Part shown: positions 37,454-45,376 of the stretch, one piece after another | Position numbering within the stretch: the stretch's first letter is position 1 | Layout: each line of letters opens with the position of its first letter | Translations under genes and position numbers: made by a program | Notes under the pieces: generated by a model | The model's database searches: none | The model's input: the letters and a program-made list of their open reading frames with translations, nothing else | Told to the model about the DNA's origin: nothing | DNA from: Planotetraspora mira | GTDB taxonomy: Bacteria > Actinomycetota > Actinomycetes > Streptosporangiales > Streptosporangiaceae | Reading direction: 5' to 3' | DNA: 64,000 bases | Assembly: GCF_016863275.1 (NCBI RefSeq) | Contig: NZ_BOOO01000004.1 | Location: 124,001 to 188,000 of the forward strand

Positions 37454-39937
37454 TCACAGGCGCGGGTCGACGGGCTCGGACTCCAGCGCGAGCACGGCGA
37501 ACACCGTCTCGTGCACGCGCCACAGCGGGTCGCCCTCGGCCAGGCGGGTGAGCGCCTCCAGCCCGAGGGCGTGCTCGCGCGACGCCAGCGACCGCTTCCT
37601 GCCGAGGAAGCGCCCCCGCAGGTCGCCGAGCGACTCCGTGTAGTCCGGACCGTAGATGATCCGCAGGTACTCGCGCCCGCGCACCTTGATCCCCGGCTGC
37701 ACCCGGCCGGGCGTGTGCTCGACGGGCTTGACGACCATGCCCTCTCCCCCACCTGCGGTCAGCTCCGACCACCAGGCGACCGCGGCCGCCCGCTCCTCCT
37801 CCGAGTCCAGCGACACGAACACATGCCGGGTCGGCGCGAGGATGCCGGAACTCAGGCGCCCAAGGACGTCGAGGTGCCAGGAGTGTGGTTCGAGCACGGC
37901 CGTCGCCCGGCCCTCGCAGGCGAGGATCTGGAACGGCGCGAGCCGTACGCCGTCGAGCCCGGAAACCGGCCAGCAGTACCGCGCATAGGCGTCGCGGAAC
38001 AGGGCAGCGTTGTCGGCACGGCGTCGGGTGCGGTCCAGTAACCCGCCTACATCCAGGCCGCGCCCGGCCGCCGTCTCCAGGAGCGCCACCGCCTCGGGCA
38101 GGGCGACCCGCGCCGCGGCGCCGACGGAGGCGTACTGGTCGCGGATCAGCCCCTCCGCCTTCGCCGACCAGGGAAGCAGCTCGCAGTCGAGCACCAGCCA
38201 GTCGGTTCCCAGCTCGTCCCAGAGCGGGCTCACCGCCTCGCGGAGCCGGTCGACGAGCTCTCCGGTGAGAGCGTCGAAGAAGGGCCGCCCGGTGCGCGTG
38301 TAGACGCTGCCGGTCGTGCCGTCCGTGACGCCGAACCGTTTGGCCGCCGCCTCGGGAGTCCTGGCCAGTACGGCTATCGCCCGCGAGCCCATGTGCTTCT
38401 CCTCGCACACGACGCGGGACACTCCGGCCCTGGCGTACTCCTCGAACGCCTGGTCCGGGTGCTCGAGGAAGCCGTCGAGCGCCGAGGTCTCCGGCGGGGC
38501 CATGGTCGGCGGAAGGTAGACGAGCCAGCGGGGATCCACGGAGAACCGGCTCATGATCTCCAGCGCCGCCGCCGAGTTCTCCTCCGCGATCTTGACGCGC
38601 CCGCCGTACCTGGTCTCCACGTACCGCGTGCCGGTCACGTCGCCGATGTCGAGGACTCCGGGGTCCCTGGCGTACTGCGACGTGAGCGGCCTGACCGGCT
38701 CGTACCAGACCTTCTCCGCCGGGACCGAGACGATCTGCCGCTCGGGGTAGCGGAGCGCGGTCAGGCTTCCGCCGAACACGGCTCCCGTGTCCAGGCAGAT
38801 GGTGTTGTTGACCCACTCGGGCTCCGTGGTCGGCGTGTGGCCGTAGACGACCATCGCGCGCCCCCGGTACTCGTTCGCCCACGGGTACCGGACCGGCAGG
38901 CCGTACTCGTCGGTCTCGCCCGTGGTGTCGCCGTAGAGCGCGAACGAGCGGACCCGGCCGGACGCGCGCCCGTGGTAGGCCTCCTTGAGCCCGGCGTGCG
39001 CGACGACGAGGGCGCCTCCGTCGAGCCGGTAGTGGCTGATGAGGCCGTCCATGAACGTCTTCGCGGCGTCCCGGAAGTCCTCGGGCTCGGCGGCGAGCTG
39101 CTCCAGCGACTGCTCCAGGCCGTGGGCGACCCGGACCTTGCGCCCGTTGAGCGCGCGGACGAGTTTCTGCTCGTGGTTGCCGGAGACGCACAGCGCCGTC
39201 CCCGCCTCGACCATACCCATGACCAGGCGCAGCACGCCCGGGGTGTCGGGGCCGCGGTCGACCAGGTCGCCGACGAACACGGCCGTCCGTCCTTCGGGGT
39301 GGACGGCGCCCGTGGGCGTCACCGTCCAGCCGAGGGTCCGCAGCAGGGTCTCCAGCTCGGAACGGCAGCCGTGGACGTCGCCGATGATGTCGAAGGGACC
39401 GGTGAGCTCGGTCCGGTCCGACCACGCCCTCTCGTAGGCGATGACGGCGTCGTCGATCTCGTCGCCGCGCAGCACGTGAACCCGGCGGAAGCCGTCCCTG
39501 TTGATCTTGCCGAGCGAACGGCGCAGGTCCTTCTTCTGCCGGGTGACGACGTGCGGGCCGAACGCACGGTCGGCCCTGGTGGCGTTGCGGGCGATCGCCA
39601 CGTCCTCAGGGACGTCGAGCACGATCGCGTCGACCAGCACGTCATGGCTCTTGGCCAGCTCGATGAGCTGCTTGCGGGCCTCCCACTGGACGTTGGTGGC
39701 GTCGACGACCGTCAGCAGGCCACGCCTCAGCCGGGTGCCGACGATGTAGTGGAGGACGTCGAAGGCGTCGGGCGTGGCCGACTGGTCGTTCTCGTCGTCG
39801 GAGACCAGGCCACGGCAGTAGTCCGAGGAGATGACCTGAGTGGGCGCGAAATGCCGGGCGGCGAATGTCGACTTCCCGCTGCCCGAGATCCCGACGAGCA
39901 CCACCAGTGCCATCCGCGGAACACCGATCTCAATCAC
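37454..39937 (-). CDS. pnkP: Polynucleotide kinase-phosphatase-ligase, RNA repair (Pnkp)
   Basis: An 827-aa three-domain RNA end-healing and sealing enzyme. The kinase P-loop is VGISGSGKST (about residues 13-22). The metallophosphoesterase has FDIIGDVHGC (about 188), FVGDLVDRGPDT and SGNHEQKLV. The C-terminal ligase/adenylyltransferase has CEEKHMGSRAI, with the lysine that takes AMP near residue 513. GTG at 39937 with GGGAGG is preferred over 39952. Known Pnkp works with Hen1 in a heterotetramer that repairs ribotoxin-cleaved tRNA, and hen1 is the next gene upstream. Confidence 0.95.
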   Translation of the reverse strand: MIEIGVPRMALVVLVGISGSGKSTFAARHFAPTQVISSDYCRGLVSDDENDQSATPDAFDVLHYIVGTRLRRGLLTVVDATNVQWEARKQLIELAKSHDVLVDAIVLDVPEDVAIARNATRADRAFGPHVVTRQKKDLRRSLGKINRDGFRRVHVLRGDEIDDAVIAYERAWSDRTELTGPFDIIGDVHGCRSELETLLRTLGWTVTPTGAVHPEGRTAVFVGDLVDRGPDTPGVLRLVMGMVEAGTALCVSGNHEQKLVRALNGRKVRVAHGLEQSLEQLAAEPEDFRDAAKTFMDGLISHYRLDGGALVVAHAGLKEAYHGRASGRVRSFALYGDTTGETDEYGLPVRYPWANEYRGRAMVVYGHTPTTEPEWVNNTICLDTGAVFGGSLTALRYPERQIVSVPAEKVWYEPVRPLTSQYARDPGVLDIGDVTGTRYVETRYGGRVKIAEENSAAALEIMSRFSVDPRWLVYLPPTMAPPETSALDGFLEHPDQAFEEYARAGVSRVVCEEKHMGSRAIAVLARTPEAAAKRFGVTDGTTGSVYTRTGRPFFDALTGELVDRLREAVSPLWDELGTDWLVLDCELLPWSAKAEGLIRDQYASVGAAARVALPEAVALLETAAGRGLDVGGLLDRTRRRADNAALFRDAYARYCWPVSGLDGVRLAPFQILACEGRATAVLEPHSWHLDVLGRLSSGILAPTRHVFVSLDSEEERAAAVAWWSELTAGGGEGMVVKPVEHTPGRVQPGIKVRGREYLRIIYGPDYTESLGDLRGRFLGRKRSLASREHALGLEALTRLAEGDPLWRVHETVFAVLALESEPVDPRL

Positions 39938-39964
39938 GACAACCCCTCCCACAACCCATTAGTG

Positions 39965-40370
39965 GTGATCATGCACACCTTCGCCAAATCCCCCACCCAC
40001 CAGCCCCAACCTCCCCCGTGATCATGCACACCTTCGTGATCACGCCGTCCCACGTGCGCAAACGCTCCCCGTGATCATGCACAGGTTCGGCGGCACCCGG
40101 CCTGACCAGCCCAAACCCCCGTCGTGATCATGCACGGATTCGTTCTCGCGCGGTCCCACCTGGCCGAACTCATTTCGTGATCATGCACGCACCCCATCGG
40201 TGCCAGATCACGAAGGACATCTCCGCAGCCAGAAGCGGGTGCGCACGAATCCGCGCATGATCACGACCCGCGTCCGCGCTGGTCAGGGGGTGATTCCACA
40301 AACCCGTGCATGATCACCACCCATGAAGGGGCAGGTCGTCGGCATGATCACCGAACCTGTGCATGATCAC
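39965..40370. repeat. Palindrome-centred 53-bp repeat array 2, inside the hen1-pnkP operon
   Basis: Four forward 19-bp units start at 39965, 40018, 40071 and 40124. The central element 40177-40211 (35 nt) has GTGATC...GCACC on the left and GGTGCCAGATCAC on the right, a less perfect hairpin than in arrays 1 and 3. Three inverted units end at 40264, 40317 and 40370. All steps are 53 bp and paired units share midpoint 40194; the outermost left unit has no partner because its place lies within hen1. The last unit codes for the final residues of Hen1 (DHAQVR). Confidence 0.95.
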
Positions 40371-41856
40371 GGCGAAAGGGGTTGGGGGGTTGGGTGGGGA
40401 GGTGGAATATGGCCATCTGGGTGGGCGGGCCCACTTCTGGGTCGTCCTCCCCCACTGGCCTGAAGGTCACCTCGTACCCGTACGCCTCGCAGACCCCCGC
40501 CGCCCACGTGGTGAACTCGGCCCTGGTCCACTCGAACCGGTGGTCCGGATGACGCCTGTGCGAGGGCCCGCCATCCGTACCCGCCAGGCCTTCATATCGA
40601 ACGTTGTACTCCACGTTGGGCGTGGTCACGACGACGTGGGGCGGCCTGGCCACCCCGAAGACCACCCGCTCCAGAGCGGGAAGCCGCGGCGGATCGACGT
40701 GCTCGACGACCTCCATGAGAACGGCCGCGTCATGTCCGGCGAACCGGGCGTCCGTGTACGTCAGCGACCCCTGGAACAGCTCCAGCCGCGCCCGCTTGGC
40801 GTCCGGCATGCGCTCCAGCCTGAGCTTCCGCGCGGCTATGGCGAGCGCCCGCGCCGACACGTCCACTCCTGTGACCTTGGCGAACGACGGCCGGCCCAGC
40901 AGCGCCGACACCAGTTGCCCCGGACCACAGCCGAGGTCGATCACGGAGCGGGCGCCGATCTCCTCCAGCACCGACACGACCGCGTCACGCCGAATGGTGT
41001 TCAGTGGTGTACGCGGCTCGGGGACCGGAAGCGTCTCAGCCACACCATCGGCGTCGTCGACGGCCGGCGCCTCCGTGACCTCCTCCTCGGAGGGCGGCTC
41101 CAGCGACTCCTCGACGTCGTCGCCGATCTCGGCCAAGCGGGCGAAAGCCGTACGGGCCAGGGCCCAGCGGCGGCCGAGGTAACGGCGCGTGATCAGCACG
41201 CGCTCCGGATGGGCGCCCAGCCAGCCCCCACCGGCCCGGATGAGCTTGTCCACCTCGTCGCCCGCGATCCAGTAGTGCTTGGCGTCGTCCAGCACAGGAA
41301 GCAGCACGTAGAGGTGGTTGAGCGCGTCGGCCAGGCGAACCTCGCCGCGCAGCGTCAGCCGGACATAGCGCGAGTCGCCCCATTCCGGGAAGTTCTCATC
41401 GAGCGGCACGGCCGTCGCGTCCACCTGCCAGCCGAGGGGCTCGAACAGCCTGCGCGCGAGATCGGCGCCGCCCCTGCAGGGCAGCGCGGGCAGGCCGAGT
41501 TCCAGCGGGATCGGCCGGTCGGCGAGCTCCTGCCGGGAGGCGCACCGCCCGGTCCTCGCCGTACGGAACACGTCGGCGAGGGCGACCGCGAGCAGCGACG
41601 ACGCGGCGTACGGCCGGTCGTTGACGTACTGCCCGAGCGAGAAGTCGGGCGACGACTTCCCCCGGGATCGGACGAGCCGGATCGGATCGACCTCCAGCAG
41701 CAGCGCGGCCGTGCACCGGTGCTCGCTCGCCTCGGGATACAGGACGCGGGCCGTGCCGAACGACTGGCCGAACTCCTGCACGCGGTCTGGATGCTTGTGC
41801 AGGAGGAAGCCGAGGTCCGTGGCCGGCGACAGGGTCGTCGAGATGGTGAGGAGCAC
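40348..41856 (-). CDS. hen1: 3'-terminal RNA ribose 2'-O-methyltransferase Hen1
   Basis: Adds a 2'-O-methyl group at the cut 3' end before Pnkp seals the RNA, making the repaired site resistant to recutting; 502 aa. The N-terminal half is the bacterial Hen1 activator/ligase-partner domain (TISTTLSPATDLGFLLHKHP; SLGQYVNDRPYAASSLLAVA). The methyltransferase begins SVIDLGCGPGQLVSALLG (about 302); metal ligands are in LMEVVEHVDPPRL (E-x-x-E-H, about 380) followed by the HRRHPDHRFEW segment. The last residues and the stop come from repeat array 2. pnkP lies 411 bp downstream. Confidence 0.95.
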   Translation of the reverse strand: MLLTISTTLSPATDLGFLLHKHPDRVQEFGQSFGTARVLYPEASEHRCTAALLLEVDPIRLVRSRGKSSPDFSLGQYVNDRPYAASSLLAVALADVFRTARTGRCASRQELADRPIPLELGLPALPCRGGADLARRLFEPLGWQVDATAVPLDENFPEWGDSRYVRLTLRGEVRLADALNHLYVLLPVLDDAKHYWIAGDEVDKLIRAGGGWLGAHPERVLITRRYLGRRWALARTAFARLAEIGDDVEESLEPPSEEEVTEAPAVDDADGVAETLPVPEPRTPLNTIRRDAVVSVLEEIGARSVIDLGCGPGQLVSALLGRPSFAKVTGVDVSARALAIAARKLRLERMPDAKRARLELFQGSLTYTDARFAGHDAAVLMEVVEHVDPPRLPALERVVFGVARPPHVVVTTPNVEYNVRYEGLAGTDGGPSHRRHPDHRFEWTRAEFTTWAAGVCEAYGYEVTFRPVGEDDPEVGPPTQMAIFHLPTQPPNPFRRDHAQVR

Positions 41857-41951
41857 CCGGCAAAGTGTGCCGGATGCCCCTTTCGTCCGCGACCGATTTG
41901 TGCCCAGAACGTGCCGAGCGTTCCCCAGACGCGGGGTACGGCGTCCGCCGC

Positions 41952-42869
41952 TCAGACGTGCGGCATGACCTCGGCGGCGAGCAGCTCCAGATGGTCGAGG
42001 TCGGCCAGGTCGAGCACCTGGAGGTACATCCGCTCCGCGCCCTGCTCGGCGAACTCGCCGATCTTGTCGATGACCTCCGCCGGCGTCCCGGCCACCCCAC
42101 TCCTGCGCAGCCCCGCCACGTCTTGGCCGATGGCCTCGGCCCGCCGGGCGATCTCGGCCTCGTCCGTCCCCACACAGACGGTCTGGGCGGCCGACAACAG
42201 CACGGCGTCGCGCCCGGCCTCCTCACACGCCGCCCGTACCCGGGTGTAGGCGGCGCCGGTCTCCTCCACGCTCCGGAACGGCACGTTGTACTCGTCGGCG
42301 AACCGGGCGACCAGCCGGGGTGTCCGCCGCGCGCCGGCGCCGCCCAGGATGATCGGCGGGCGCGGGCTCTGGACAGGCTTGGGCAACGCTGGAGAGTCCA
42401 CCAGGCTGTAGTGGGTGCCCTCGAACGAGTAGGGCTTGGTGGCGGACCAGAGACCGGTGATGATCTCCAGCTGCTCCTCCAGCCGCTCGAACCGCTCACC
42501 CACCGCGGGGAACGGGATGCCGTACGAGTGATGCTCGTCGTCGAGCCAGCCGGTGCCGAGCCCGAGCTCGACCCGGCCGCCGCTCATCTGGTCGACCCCG
42601 GCGACGCTGATCGCGAGCGGACCCGGGAACCGGAAGGTCACAGGCGTGACCAGCGTGCCCAGCCGGATGCGCGAGGTCTCCCTCGCGAGGCCCGCCAGCG
42701 TCACCCACGCGTCCGTCGAGCCGACACCCGGGTCGCCCGGGCCGATCCGCTGGTAGTGGTCGGACCTGAAGAACGCGTCGAAACCCAGCCGCTCGGCCGC
42801 CTGGGCGACCCCGAGGAGATCGTCGTAGGTCGCACCCTGCTGCGGCTCAGTGAAGATCCTCAATTTCAT
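41952..42869 (-). CDS. LLM class F420-dependent oxidoreductase
   Basis: A 305-aa luciferase-like monooxygenase-fold enzyme, likely coenzyme F420-dependent. Family marks are GFDAFFRSDHYQRIG, RIRLGTLVTPVTFRFPG, MSGGRVELGLGTGWLDDEH and RPPIILGGAGARRTPRLVA. GATAAT lies 6 nt before the ATG, so it is probably leaderless. Substrate unknown. It lies upstream of hen1 on the same strand across a gap of about 95 bp. Confidence 0.9.
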   Translation of the reverse strand: MKLRIFTEPQQGATYDDLLGVAQAAERLGFDAFFRSDHYQRIGPGDPGVGSTDAWVTLAGLARETSRIRLGTLVTPVTFRFPGPLAISVAGVDQMSGGRVELGLGTGWLDDEHHSYGIPFPAVGERFERLEEQLEIITGLWSATKPYSFEGTHYSLVDSPALPKPVQSPRPPIILGGAGARRTPRLVARFADEYNVPFRSVEETGAAYTRVRAACEEAGRDAVLLSAAQTVCVGTDEAEIARRAEAIGQDVAGLRRSGVAGTPAEVIDKIGEFAEQGAERMYLQVLDLADLDHLELLAAEVMPHV

Positions 42870-42962
42870 CCGCCCATTATCGCCTCCGCTCCAGAGAGCG
42901 ATTGCTAAAGTGCAAGCCTCCTGTGCGCAACGTAGTCACAAGACGACTGAGGGTGGCGAACG

Positions 42963-44036
42963 GTGGACTCGGCACGGCATACCCGCGAGGCGGGGAACCC
43001 ACCTCGTCTCCTGGTGATGCTGGGCGCGGTCGCACTGGTCACGACCACGGGGGTCGCCCTCTGGCTGCTTCCCGCACAGATGCGCGCCGACTGGGGCTCG
43101 TCGCCGGAGCCCACGAGGTCGCTGGCGGCCGCGCAGCCGCCCCTGACGGCCGACCCCGGAACGCCTTCCGCGCCGCCCTCCGGCGCCCCCACGCCCGGCC
43201 GGGCCCACACCAGCCGCCCTTCCGGCTACGTGGGGTTCGTGGACGCCACGCGCAACCCGAGGTTCGACCTGTCGGCCAACGCACGGCGCACCGGGATCCG
43301 GTGGTACATGGTCGGCCATCTCACGGCGGGCCTCGACGGCTGCTCCCCCATCTGGGACGGCGCGCCCGGCAGGGACGACCTGGTCGCCGATCGCATCGAC
43401 CGGCTGAGGGCGCAGGGCGGGGACGCCGGGCTGGCGTTCGGCGGGCCGTACGGTCCGGAACTGTCGGCCACCTGCCCGAGCCAGGCCCGCCTGACGGAGG
43501 CCTACCAGCAGATGATCGACGCCTTCCGGCCCATCGCGATCGACTTCGAACTCGGCGACCAGGGTGACGGCGCCACCGTCGAGCGCCGGGGCGTGGTCAT
43601 CGCGACCCTCCAGCACGAGGCACAGGACGCCGGACGCCCGCTCGGTGTCACCTTCACGCTCCCCGTGACCGAGGACGGCCTGGCGCCCGCCCACGCCGAC
43701 ATGTTGCGCGCGACCCACGAGGCGGGAGCGGAGATCGACACCGTCAATCTGCTCATGAGGTTCGTCCCCGGCTCCCGTGACAACCTGCGCAGGCTCTCCG
43801 TCGCCGCCAGGTCGGCACACGCCCAACTCGAGCAGGCCCTCGGCGTCGGCGGCCGGGCGGGCTGGCAGCGGATGGGGCTCACCCCCGTCCTGGTGAGCCC
43901 GGACGACCTCAGCGTCTCCGAGGCGGAGAGGCTCCTGGCGTTCCGATCGAGGACCGGGCTCGCCTGGCTGTCGGTCCGGGGGGCCCGGCCGGCGGACGAC
44001 GTCCTTCGCCTGCTCAGCGCCCCGACCTCCACCTGA
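42963..44036 (+). CDS. Membrane-anchored or secreted GH18-like TIM-barrel protein
   Basis: A 357-aa protein. The N-terminus has a cytosolic stretch and one TM/signal anchor (LLVMLGAVALVTTTGVALWL, about 16-35), then a Pro/Ser/Thr-rich linker to residue 85. The barrel begins GYVGFVDATRNPRFDL. AIDFELGDQG sits where GH18 chitinases have D-x-x-D-x-D-E, but the acidic pattern is incomplete, and AEIDTVNLLMRF matches the later GH18 strand. It may be a non-catalytic carbohydrate binder. GTG start at 42963. Confidence 0.65.
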   Translation: MDSARHTREAGNPPRLLVMLGAVALVTTTGVALWLLPAQMRADWGSSPEPTRSLAAAQPPLTADPGTPSAPPSGAPTPGRAHTSRPSGYVGFVDATRNPRFDLSANARRTGIRWYMVGHLTAGLDGCSPIWDGAPGRDDLVADRIDRLRAQGGDAGLAFGGPYGPELSATCPSQARLTEAYQQMIDAFRPIAIDFELGDQGDGATVERRGVVIATLQHEAQDAGRPLGVTFTLPVTEDGLAPAHADMLRATHEAGAEIDTVNLLMRFVPGSRDNLRRLSVAARSAHAQLEQALGVGGRAGWQRMGLTPVLVSPDDLSVSEAERLLAFRSRTGLAWLSVRGARPADDVLRLLSAPTST

Positions 44037-44104
44037 CCTCCCGCTCCGGAGCAACAGATGATCCAAGCCGACGGGCGGCCCCCCTCAGGCGAGCCGCACC
44101 GACG

Positions 44105-45346
44105 CTAGACCGGCTCCTTGACCAGCAGCGCCACGCACTCCACATGGTGGGTCATCGGGTACTGGTCGAACGCCCTCAGCCCGTCCACGCGATAGCCGTG
44201 CCCGGCGAACCAGGCGATGTCACGCGCCAACGTCGCGGGGTCGCAGGAGACGTAGACGATCCTCGACGCGCGCAACGACGCGACGCGGTCGACGACGGGA
44301 CGGCCGAGACCGGCCCTGGGTGGGTCGGCGACGACGAGATCGGCCACCTCGAGGTCCAGCCGGTCGAGGGCCTCCTCCACCTTGCCGCGCTCGAACGTGG
44401 CCTGTGGCAGGTCACGCAGGTTCCAGCGGGCGTCCTGGACGGCCTGCGGCTCCGACTCGATCCCCAGCACCGCCCCCTCGGGCCCTACGGCACGAGCCAG
44501 GCCGGCGGCGAACAGGCCGGCGCCGCAGTAGAGGTCGAGGGCCCACTCCCCCTCCTTCGGCTGCGCGAAGTCGAGCACCGCGTCGAGCAGCGTCTCCGCC
44601 GCCCCGGGGTGGACCTGCCAGAAACCGCTCGCCGTCACCCGGAAGTCCCGGTCGCGGACCCGCTCGACCAGCGACGCCTGTCCCCGGAGCGCGCGTGTTC
44701 CGCGCTTGCCCTCGTCGAGGAGGACCGACGCGTCCACGTCCGGTACGGCCACGCGGCGGTGAGGCCGGGGTTCCACGATCACCGCCCGGTCGCCGCCCCC
44801 CGCCGCGACCACTTCGACCGACGCGCCCCCGGGCCAGTTGAGGGTCTCGGCTCCGATCTCCTCGACGGCGGGATGGGCGATCAGGCACCGGTCGATGTGC
44901 TCGATGTCGTGGGACCGATGGCGGCGGAGGCCCGCGGAGCCGTCGGTGTCGACGGCGAACTGCACGCGCGTGCGCCAGCCGAGCCCGTCCGGCGCGCCCG
45001 GCACCTCCTCGACCACGACCTTCCACTCGAGTCCGGCCAGCCGCTGAAGCTGCTCGGCGACGACGTCGGCCTTCATCCGCCGCTGCGCGTCGAGTGACGC
45101 GTGTTGCCAGTCGCAACCGCCGCACCGTCCGGGCCCGCTGAAGGGGCACGGCGGCGTCACCCGGTCAGGGGAGGCCTCGAGGATCTCGACGGCGTCGGCT
45201 CTGAGGAACCGGGCGGTCTCCTCGGTGATCTCGGCCAGGACCCGCTCCCCTGGCAGGGCGTGCCGTACGAACACCACGCGGCCCTCGTGCCTGGCCACGC
45301 ACCAGCCGCCGTTGGCGACTCGCTCCACGGTCAGCTCAACCGGCAC
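44105..45346 (-). CDS. TRAM-domain RNA (uracil-5-)-methyltransferase (TrmA/RlmD type)
   Basis: A 413-aa 5-methyluridine RNA methyltransferase. The N-terminal TRAM domain reads LTVERVANGGWCVARHEGRV. A [4Fe-4S]-type Cys cluster follows: CPFSGPGRCGGCDWQH. The SAM fold has LDLYCGAGLFAAGLARAVG, the DPPRAGLG motif with the base-flipping Asp, and SCDPATLARD with the nucleophilic Cys. MTHHVECVALL is the conserved C-terminal end with the general-base Glu. Whether the target is tRNA or 23S rRNA cannot be told. Confidence 0.93.
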   Translation of the reverse strand: MPVELTVERVANGGWCVARHEGRVVFVRHALPGERVLAEITEETARFLRADAVEILEASPDRVTPPCPFSGPGRCGGCDWQHASLDAQRRMKADVVAEQLQRLAGLEWKVVVEEVPGAPDGLGWRTRVQFAVDTDGSAGLRRHRSHDIEHIDRCLIAHPAVEEIGAETLNWPGGASVEVVAAGGGDRAVIVEPRPHRRVAVPDVDASVLLDEGKRGTRALRGQASLVERVRDRDFRVTASGFWQVHPGAAETLLDAVLDFAQPKEGEWALDLYCGAGLFAAGLARAVGPEGAVLGIESEPQAVQDARWNLRDLPQATFERGKVEEALDRLDLEVADLVVADPPRAGLGRPVVDRVASLRASRIVYVSCDPATLARDIAWFAGHGYRVDGLRAFDQYPMTHHVECVALLVKEPV

Positions 45347-45376
45347 CGTGGCCTCCTTCGCATGTCATGCGGTCAA

